Of a DNA stretch of 10,872 nucleotides, positions 6,553 to 10,872 are shown one piece after another. The position numbers and the translations under genes are program-made. Position 1 is the stretch's first letter. Each line of letters starts with the position of its first letter. The stretch comes from Nitrososphaerales archaeon TH5894. Its GTDB lineage: Archaea; Thermoproteota; Nitrososphaeria; Nitrososphaerales; Nitrososphaeraceae. The notes beneath the pieces were generated by a model, which made no database searches, had not been told where the DNA came from, and saw only the letters and a program-made list of their open reading frames with translations. The stretch spans positions 1-10,872 of the forward strand of contig JAATVK010000134.1 in assembly GCA_014523485.1 (NCBI GenBank), given 5' to 3'.

Positions 6553-6892
6553 ACGTCGCTATTTATTATTATTTGTAAATTATGAAAAATATGTAGATTC
6601 AAAAAACCTTAATAATAAAGATATACCTAAATCTATTGCCATTTTAAGAAAGCGTTTCTATGAGCTTTTTGGTTCAATTGAACTAGAAAAAGCAAGTATC
6701 AATATCATTGTAAAAAATAATTTGTGTCTCCCAAATTTTTATATTATAAAATGTAATTTAGAGAGCATGGAAAAGGTTTTATGTGCAATTTCTTTATCTT
6801 ATCCTCCATTAACGACTATTAAAATTTCTGGTACAATAAAAAAATTAACCTCACAATTGCAATTTAAAAACATGCAGAAAATATGTAATTAA
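6530..6892 (+). CDS. rnp2: RNase P protein component 2 (Pop5)
   Basis: Binding partner of Rpp30 in RNase P. From the ATG at 6530 the product is 120 residues and begins MVLRRKDKRRYLLLFV, the standard Pop5 opening (basic patch, then the first beta strand). A TTG at 6506 would add eight residues (MRPKVEYI), but neither start has a clear Shine-Dalgarno and the ATG fits the family better. The rest follows the Pop5 pattern of strands and helices: LRKRFYELFGSIELEKASINIIVKN, then ISGTIKKL near the end. The start lies inside rnp3 (23-nt overlap). It is the last gene of the operon, followed by two T-run terminators. Confidence 0.88.
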   Translation: MVLRRKDKRRYLLLFVNYEKYVDSKNLNNKDIPKSIAILRKRFYELFGSIELEKASINIIVKNNLCLPNFYIIKCNLESMEKVLCAISLSYPPLTTIKISGTIKKLTSQLQFKNMQKICN

Positions 6893-7168
6893 CAAAAATA
6901 GAATTTTTAATAGGTATAAATACAACAAAAGGACATCATAAACAATTTCTCTCTATATTCAATCTGTCTTAACTACTAATACAATAACTCTAATAACTAA
7001 CAATGAGATAACAAGTTTTTTTTCTGTCTTTAATTATCAGAATTTTTCCAAAAAAGTTTTTTTTTAAATAAAAATTAACACTATATAATAAAAAATAAAT
7101 ATACAAATTTATTAGAACATTTATTGAAAAAATTAAAATAAAAAATTTTTTTAATATCTGTAACTCAA
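6893..7168. other. Very AT-rich intergenic region
   Basis: Gap of 276 bases between the RNase P operon and the acidic repeat-protein gene. The first part carries no long frame. T8 at 7016-7023 and T9 at 7057-7065 look like terminators of the operon. The last 100 bases are nearly pure A/T and must hold the promoter of the next gene; a TATA box cannot be singled out, though 7141-7156 is the best-placed candidate. Confidence 0.5.
7016..7065 (+). terminator. Tandem T-run terminators after rnp2
   Basis: Runs of eight T (7016-7023) and nine T (7057-7065), the second preceded by an A6 tract that could pair with it, lie 120-170 nt after the Pop5 stop. They are the strongest T runs on the plus strand here and fit archaeal termination; the distance implies a 3' UTR of over 100 nt. 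Confidence 0.45.
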
Positions 7169-8296
7169 TTGAAATCCCTATTTTTTGAAATTTTGCTTCT
7201 TTCTTTATTGATTCTAATCTGTTTTACTATCCAGTTAAATTATAATTTTATTGATCCACAAGTCTTACCGAAGGTATATGGTGATGATGACGAAGATGAA
7301 GAGTCAAAGGATAATGATGATGATGATGAAGATGAAGAGTCAAAGGATAACGATGATGATGATGAAGATGAAGAGTCAAAGGATAACGATGATGATGATG
7401 AAGATGAAGATAACCTCGACGACACTAAGAAAAATATGCCAATTGCCGACTTAGATTCAAAATTTGATATGTTTGGAATAAAAAAAATATATCCTACAAA
7501 AAATGGTGGTGAAGAATGGTTTATGAAGATGAATAACATTTATGAGGATCAACAATTCTATCCTTTTGGCGAATCAGATTCCAAATATTCCAACGCAAAT
7601 TTAGTAATTACAAAAAATGATGATTTATCTTGGAAAATTAAATCAAAAAATGATTTAGCCAAGGTAAGAATGAATGTATATACTTCTGCAGGATACCATC
7701 CTGAATTAATAGAAAATCTAGATCACTCTGAACTAGAAGACCAAGGCTATATGCAATCCAAAAAAGATTGGAAAAACGTTGAGATAACAGGTTATATAAA
7801 ATTAAATAATAATAATATCCCCTTAAACGAGGGAAGATTTACCTGGTATAATAGAGGAGGGCACCATACAGAAGAAAAACCATGTGAAGGAGTTGCTTAT
7901 AAAGGGGATATCTTTTTTTCAGGAGATAATAGATTTGCCAAGGAGCAATGGCATGTTAATTATTTTTTTACTGATATAAAAAAAAATTTAAATCCGATAA
8001 AAGATAAATGGATTGGTTATAAATTTATAGTTTATAATCTTGAGAAGGAATCAGATTCATCAAAGACTATAGTAAAAATGGAAAGTTGGGTAGATTATAA
8101 TAATAATGGAAATTGGCTAAAGATCAATGAATACACAGACAAAGGAAAATGGGGAAATTCAGGCAAAAAATGTGATGGTAAAAAAGATCAATTAATCACA
8201 TGGGGTGGACCTATTGCGACATTTCGCTGGGATAGGGCCGATGATGTCGACTTCAAAAATCTAAGTGTAAGAGAGATTCAACCATTATTAAATTAA
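7169..8296 (+). CDS. Exported acidic-repeat protein, unknown C-terminal domain
   Basis: Function not recognised. The 375 residues start with a signal peptide or membrane anchor (hydrophobic 4-22). An acidic tract (39-81) is built from about 3.5 copies of DDDDEDEESKDN. A domain of about 280 residues follows, rich in aromatic and beta-type segments: ENLDHSELEDQGYM, WKNVEITGYIKL, a GGHH motif (230-233), CEGVAYKGDIFFSGDNRFAKEQWHVNYFF, a WVDYNNNGNWLKINEYTDKG segment and a terminal TFRWDRADDVDFKNLSVREI strand. The layout recalls concanavalin-like jelly-roll domains of sugar-binding or polysaccharide-acting proteins; that is inference. Only two cysteines lie in the exported domain (239, 335), a possible disulfide. 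TTG is the only start between the upstream stop and the repeats, and it keeps the signal peptide. The acidic tract may bind divalent cations. Confidence 0.8.
   Translation: MKSLFFEILLLSLLILICFTIQLNYNFIDPQVLPKVYGDDDEDEESKDNDDDDEDEESKDNDDDDEDEESKDNDDDDEDEDNLDDTKKNMPIADLDSKFDMFGIKKIYPTKNGGEEWFMKMNNIYEDQQFYPFGESDSKYSNANLVITKNDDLSWKIKSKNDLAKVRMNVYTSAGYHPELIENLDHSELEDQGYMQSKKDWKNVEITGYIKLNNNNIPLNEGRFTWYNRGGHHTEEKPCEGVAYKGDIFFSGDNRFAKEQWHVNYFFTDIKKNLNPIKDKWIGYKFIVYNLEKESDSSKTIVKMESWVDYNNNGNWLKINEYTDKGKWGNSGKKCDGKKDQLITWGGPIATFRWDRADDVDFKNLSVREIQPLLN
7283..7411 (+). repeat. 36-bp tandem repeat encoding DDDDEDEESKDN
   Basis: About 3.5 units of 36 bp; the second and third are identical base for base, the first is short by one codon and the last is cut after DDDDEDED. 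It sits directly after the export signal, between it and the folded domain, as a spacer or cation-binding stalk. Confidence 0.88.
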
Positions 8297-8510
8297 TAAT
8301 TTAATATTTGTAAGATTTCTGATTCTCATTCTTCTAGGTTAAGTAATGGCATTAGAAGATTAAACAGTGAACAGATGATTTAATTAAGAATGTATCTGGT
8401 TAGGGTCTGGACAGATATCCTAGTGTATTTTGTTTAAAAATACATATAGAACAAAATATATCTGCTCAGCTACCTTGGAAAACATAAATTTTTAACCAAC
8501 ATACGATTTA
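8297..8510. other. Gene-free stretch with hairpins
   Basis: No coding frame of note. Three inverted repeats follow the acidic repeat-protein gene: TCTTCTA/TAGAAGA (8330-8336, 8353-8359), TATCTG/CAGATA (8393-8398, 8412-8417) and TGTATTTT/AAAATACA around a five-base loop (8424-8444). The last is a perfect 8-bp stem but has no T run after it. They may shape the 3' UTR or belong to an unrecognised RNA. A TATA-like box for the candidate small RNA follows at 8484. Confidence 0.45.
8484..8495 (+). promoter_or_regulatory. TATA-like box of candidate C/D box sRNA
   Basis: ATAAATTTTTAA centred about 26 nt before 8515, so transcription would start just upstream of the GGG that closes the candidate sRNA. 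Assigned on spacing. Confidence 0.35.
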
Positions 8511-8514
8511 TTGT

Positions 8515-8590
8515 TAATGGGAATGAAGTAATATGCTGCTCCAGTCTGAGTTTAATACAATGACGAACTCGCGACGAACTGACCCTCACA
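8515..8590 (+). ncRNA. Candidate C/D box guide sRNA
   Basis: Box C-like ATGAAGT (8523-8529), D' CTGA (8546-8549), C' ATGACGA (8560-8566) and D CTGA (8579-8582) occur in the correct order. The C'-D spacer (8567-8578) is exactly 12 nt, the archaeal norm; the D'-C' spacer is 10 nt; the C-D' spacer is 16 nt, longer than usual. GGG (8519-8521) pairs with CCC (8583-8585), leaving a three-base bulge AAU before the two sheared G-A pairs, then A-U, G-C and U-A pairs. That is the geometry of the L7Ae-bound kink-turn. Box C deviates from consensus RUGAUGA at two positions, one of them compensated by pairing. A TATA-like box precedes and a T-rich stretch follows. Such RNAs direct fibrillarin 2'-O-methylation of rRNA or tRNA. 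Confidence 0.5.
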
Positions 8591-8597
8591 CACTATT

Positions 8598-8608
8598 GTT
8601 TTGTTTTT
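8598..8608 (+). terminator. T-rich terminator of candidate sRNA
   Basis: Tracts of four and five T, separated by G, lie 13-23 nt after the closing CCC of the candidate C/D box RNA and before the radical SAM promoter. They would give a transcript of about 85-95 nt before trimming. Confidence 0.35.
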
Positions 8609-8617
8609 CCCAAAATA

Positions 8618-8626
8618 TTTTATATT
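8618..8626 (+). promoter_or_regulatory. TATA box of radical SAM gene
   Basis: TTTTATATT centred about 29 nt before the ATG at 8651; predicts a leaderless or near-leaderless message. No Shine-Dalgarno is present. Other A/T stretches nearby make the exact box uncertain. Confidence 0.4.
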
Positions 8627-8650
8627 GTTAATATAAATTATAATTATTAA

Positions 8651-9532
8651 ATGGAATTAGATTATGCCTATCCTCTATATAGACCTCCCTCTGAAGCCAA
8701 TTCTTTAATTTTTCAAGTCACCTTGGGATGTTCCTTCAATCAATGTTCCTACTGTGACATGTATAGAACTAAAAATTACTCTGAAAGACCTTGGGAGGAG
8801 ATTAAAAAGGAAATAGATATTACCTCTAAATCCTATCCTGCCGCTCAAAGGATTTTTCTCGCTGATGGTGATGCAATAAATCTCTCAACAGAAAGATTAG
8901 TTCAAATATTAGACTATTTGTATAAAAAATTTCCTTCATTAGAAAGGGTATCTTCTTATGCTATGCCTAGAAATTTACTTCAAAAAAAGGATATAGAATT
9001 GATGACCTTGAGGGCTGCTGGGTTAAAAATGTTGTATTTAGGTATTGAAAGTGGGAGTGATATAATCCTCAAAAAGATTACAAAAGGGGCGACATATAAA
9101 ACTATTGTACAAAGCTGTAAAAAAGCTAAAGAAAATAATTATGTTCTTTCATGTATGATCATTTTAGGATTAGGAGGTAAAAAATATACTTTTGAGCATA
9201 TTGAAGAGACAGCCAAGATTATTAGCGAAGTTTCTCCAGATTATGTCGCAGCATTAAATCTTCACTTGGACGACAGCCTTTATAATGAATTTATGACTAA
9301 GTTCAAAGAACCTTTTGAATTTTTAGATGACTTACAGATTTTAAATGAGCTTAAATTACTCATATCCAAAATAAACCCTTCTTCTCCTATAATATTTAGA
9401 GCTAATCATGCCTCAAATGTTTATTCAATTAAAGGAACTCTTCCCTCTGATAAATTAAAAATATTAGAATTAATTAACCAATTGAAAAAACATCCAGAAA
9501 TGCTTAAACCAAAAGTGTTAAGAAGATTCTAA
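8651..9532 (+). CDS. Radical SAM enzyme, substrate unknown
   Basis: A 293-residue stand-alone radical SAM protein that would use a [4Fe-4S] cluster and SAM to make a 5'-deoxyadenosyl radical. The cluster cysteines are in GCSFNQCSYCDMY: Cys27, Cys32, Cys35, spaced CX4CX2C rather than the usual CX3CX2C. A similar GCSxNxCxxCxMY opening is known in COG1032-type radical SAM proteins. Downstream are LADGDA (70-75, strand 2 region), YLGIESGSD (129-137, SAM-binding strand) and the MIILGLGGKKYTFEHIEETA segment, all normal for the TIM-barrel fold. There is no B12 domain, TRAM domain or extra cysteine cluster, so it is not a methylthiotransferase. It has its own promoter and converges with aRF1, so context gives no hint of substrate. 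Confidence 0.9.
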   Translation: MELDYAYPLYRPPSEANSLIFQVTLGCSFNQCSYCDMYRTKNYSERPWEEIKKEIDITSKSYPAAQRIFLADGDAINLSTERLVQILDYLYKKFPSLERVSSYAMPRNLLQKKDIELMTLRAAGLKMLYLGIESGSDIILKKITKGATYKTIVQSCKKAKENNYVLSCMIILGLGGKKYTFEHIEETAKIISEVSPDYVAALNLHLDDSLYNEFMTKFKEPFEFLDDLQILNELKLLISKINPSSPIIFRANHASNVYSIKGTLPSDKLKILELINQLKKHPEMLKPKVLRRF

Positions 9533-9576
9533 ATAATATGATTTAGCTTATATACAAAATAATAATTCCGTTAATA

Positions 9577-9583
9577 TTTTTTT
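9577..9583 (+). terminator. T-run terminator of radical SAM gene
   Basis: Seven T about 45 nt after the radical SAM stop and just before the aRF1 stop on the other strand. It is the only T run in the 57-base convergent gap. Confidence 0.45.
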
Positions 9584-9589
9584 ATAATG

Positions 9590-10872
9590 TTATTGGTTAT
9601 TTTGTTTGAAACGTAGTATTGCACCTATTTTTCCTAGACTTGCTAATTGTGCCCCTTCTTCTGTTTTTCCGGAAATAACTTCTAGCCTGGAACCACTCAT
9701 AAGTGATAACTCTTCCAAATATTCAATAATATCTTGATCTGATACTTCTAAGTCTTGGCTTCCACAGGTTGAACAGGTGCTTGACGTCAATTCTTGTTTT
9801 AAGGATATCAATTCATTTCTTTCAATAAATTTTTCTTGCGTGGTTTGACACTTGTTACATTTAATTTCTAGTCTAAGAATGGTGATATCATCAGTTACAA
9901 TAACCAAATCGGCATAACCATTTTTTAATGAATTTATAACATCATAAATTCCGTATATACCTAGACCTTTTCCTGAATACACTTCGCTGATAAACCGTTT
10001 AACAATTTTTTTTTCTTCCATCAATCTATAATCTGCCATGATTCCTTGATCATTAACTTTGTCTATGAGTTCTCTTACTCCTTCACTTCCAGAATATGAG
10101 GAATCTAAAACAGCAATAACATTATTTTGCAGTCTATAGTCAAGATATTCTTCTCTAATAAAACCTTCCTTAGTTGGACCTGGACCTCCAATAATTATTC
10201 CTTTGACATCATATTCATCGATGAAGATTTTTTGTGCATAGTCTGCAACTCTGTGATAATATTCATTCAATTCATTATCTCTTAATCTTTCAAATCTCCG
10301 GGCTGACTGACCTCCTTGTCTGTGTTTACCTGCTACTCCTGAAGTCAAAGATTCAACTACTTCCCATCGGTCTCCAGTAAGGATACCAAAGCCTGCTTCT
10401 TGCGTATCTAACGACAATATACCTATTACTTTGTCATCTTTCATCATGTCTTTCAAATGTTCGATCCAAAAATGGTCGTCACATCGATAAAGGTTAATTT
10501 GAACTGCTTTAGGAGGTACAACAGAATAGATCTCGATCTTTTCCGTTCCTATACCCTTTCCAGTAGGTATGGCACCACAAAATATAACAAGGCCATTTTC
10601 TGGCGGTTCTTTGTACAATTTAAGGTGTTCCACAGTTCTACTCAATGCGTCTTGGACATGATTTCTCGTTAGATCTGATTTAATATTAGAAGCAGTTCCT
10701 GCCTCATTTTTTAATTGAGAGACAATATCATATATTGGTCTTCTTGGGGGAATATACACAGTAACCAGCTCAGTTCCGTGACCTGTTATATTGCCAAGTT
10801 TATTTATCATTTTATTTAGTTTATAACGTTTAACAGAATCCCACTTACTTTGTTTATCGTTAGAAAAAGACA
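9590..10872 (-). CDS. prf1: Peptide chain release factor aRF1 (5' end outside window)
   Basis: Recognises all three stop codons and triggers peptide release; works with aIF/EF1A-type GTPases and ABCE1. Counting from the Met at 10810, motifs are TASNIKS (39-45, stop-codon reading), YRCDDHF (108-114, YxCxxxF) and the catalytic GGQ (166-168, in KHRQGGQSARRF). The C-terminal domain carries a Cys318/321/346/349 zinc-type cluster that eukaryotic eRF1 lacks. The frame stays open upstream of that Met for 20 codons to the window edge, with no ATG, GTG or TTG. The extra residues (…DSVKRYKLNK) look like the first helix that precedes GTELVT in other archaeal aRF1 proteins. The true start is therefore beyond 10872 and the gene is partial here. 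It converges on the radical SAM gene. Confidence 0.96.
   Translation of the reverse strand, partial: SFSNDKQSKWDSVKRYKLNKMINKLGNITGHGTELVTVYIPPRRPIYDIVSQLKNEAGTASNIKSDLTRNHVQDALSRTVEHLKLYKEPPENGLVIFCGAIPTGKGIGTEKIEIYSVVPPKAVQINLYRCDDHFWIEHLKDMMKDDKVIGILSLDTQEAGFGILTGDRWEVVESLTSGVAGKHRQGGQSARRFERLRDNELNEYYHRVADYAQKIFIDEYDVKGIIIGGPGPTKEGFIREEYLDYRLQNNVIAVLDSSYSGSEGVRELIDKVNDQGIMADYRLMEEKKIVKRFISEVYSGKGLGIYGIYDVINSLKNGYADLVIVTDDITILRLEIKCNKCQTTQEKFIERNELISLKQELTSSTCSTCGSQDLEVSDQDIIEYLEELSLMSGSRLEVISGKTEEGAQLASLGKIGAILRFKQNNQ

Noticed and set aside
7240..7539. Poly-Ser minus-strand frame and Met-rich plus-strand frame over the acidic repeat
   Set aside because: Off-frame readings of GAT/GAA repeats; the sense frame has a signal peptide and long downstream domain.
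10457..10672. Plus-strand 71-codon frame inside aRF1
   Set aside because: Antisense to the conserved NIKS-YxCxxxF region of aRF1; no promoter or family features.
1..10872. tRNA or rRNA genes, insertion sequences, attachment sites
   Set aside because: Looked for cloverleaf-like GC-rich stretches with a TTCRA loop, transposase motifs and terminal repeats in all gaps; none seen.

Overview
The window looks like a piece of an AT-rich archaeal chromosome (roughly 70% A+T by eye), most likely from a Nitrososphaerota/Thaumarchaeota relative. The archaeal assignment is firm. It rests on archaeal release factor aRF1, the archaeal/eukaryotic ribosomal protein S3Ae (eS1), two archaeal RNase P proteins (Rpp30, Pop5), a COG1325 RNA-binding protein, TATA boxes placed 20-30 nt before start codons (leaderless transcripts) and T-run terminators. 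The thaumarchaeal assignment is inference, from the signal-peptide style, the AT bias and the gene neighbourhood.

Left part (1-3800): a 329-base left flank with no confident gene; S-adenosylhomocysteine hydrolase on the minus strand; a divergent promoter region with an imperfect inverted repeat; then a small Rieske [2Fe-2S] ferredoxin and cysteinyl-tRNA synthetase on the plus strand. cysS converges with the next gene across an A8T6 bidirectional terminator.

Middle (3800-8300): a minus-strand gene for a secreted low-complexity protein (signal peptide, 11-residue K/D/R/S repeats, [M/A]KDPY pentads, Lys-Pro-Tyr tail) is divergent from S3Ae. Next is a tightly overlapping operon of COG1325 protein, Rpp30 and Pop5. 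The operon opens with a leaderless TTG start, and its second gene has a strong internal Shine-Dalgarno. After a very AT-rich gap with two T-run terminators comes a second exported protein, with an acidic Asp/Glu 12-residue repeat and an unrecognised, probably beta-rich domain.

Right part (8300-10872): a 354-base gene-free stretch holds hairpins and a good candidate C/D box small RNA (about 8515-8590). The candidate has a TATA-like box, kink-turn-compatible C and D boxes closed by GGG/CCC, C' and D' boxes, an exact 12-nt C'-D guide and a T-rich end. A radical SAM enzyme with CX4CX2C cluster spacing follows and converges on aRF1. The aRF1 reading frame runs off the right edge, so its start lies outside the window.

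Functionally the window mixes translation and RNA-processing housekeeping (CysRS, S3Ae, COG1325 protein, RNase P, aRF1, candidate methylation guide RNA), methyl-cycle metabolism (SAH hydrolase), redox functions (Rieske, radical SAM) and two rapidly changing cell-surface proteins. The most novel parts are the candidate guide RNA and the two repetitive exported proteins.
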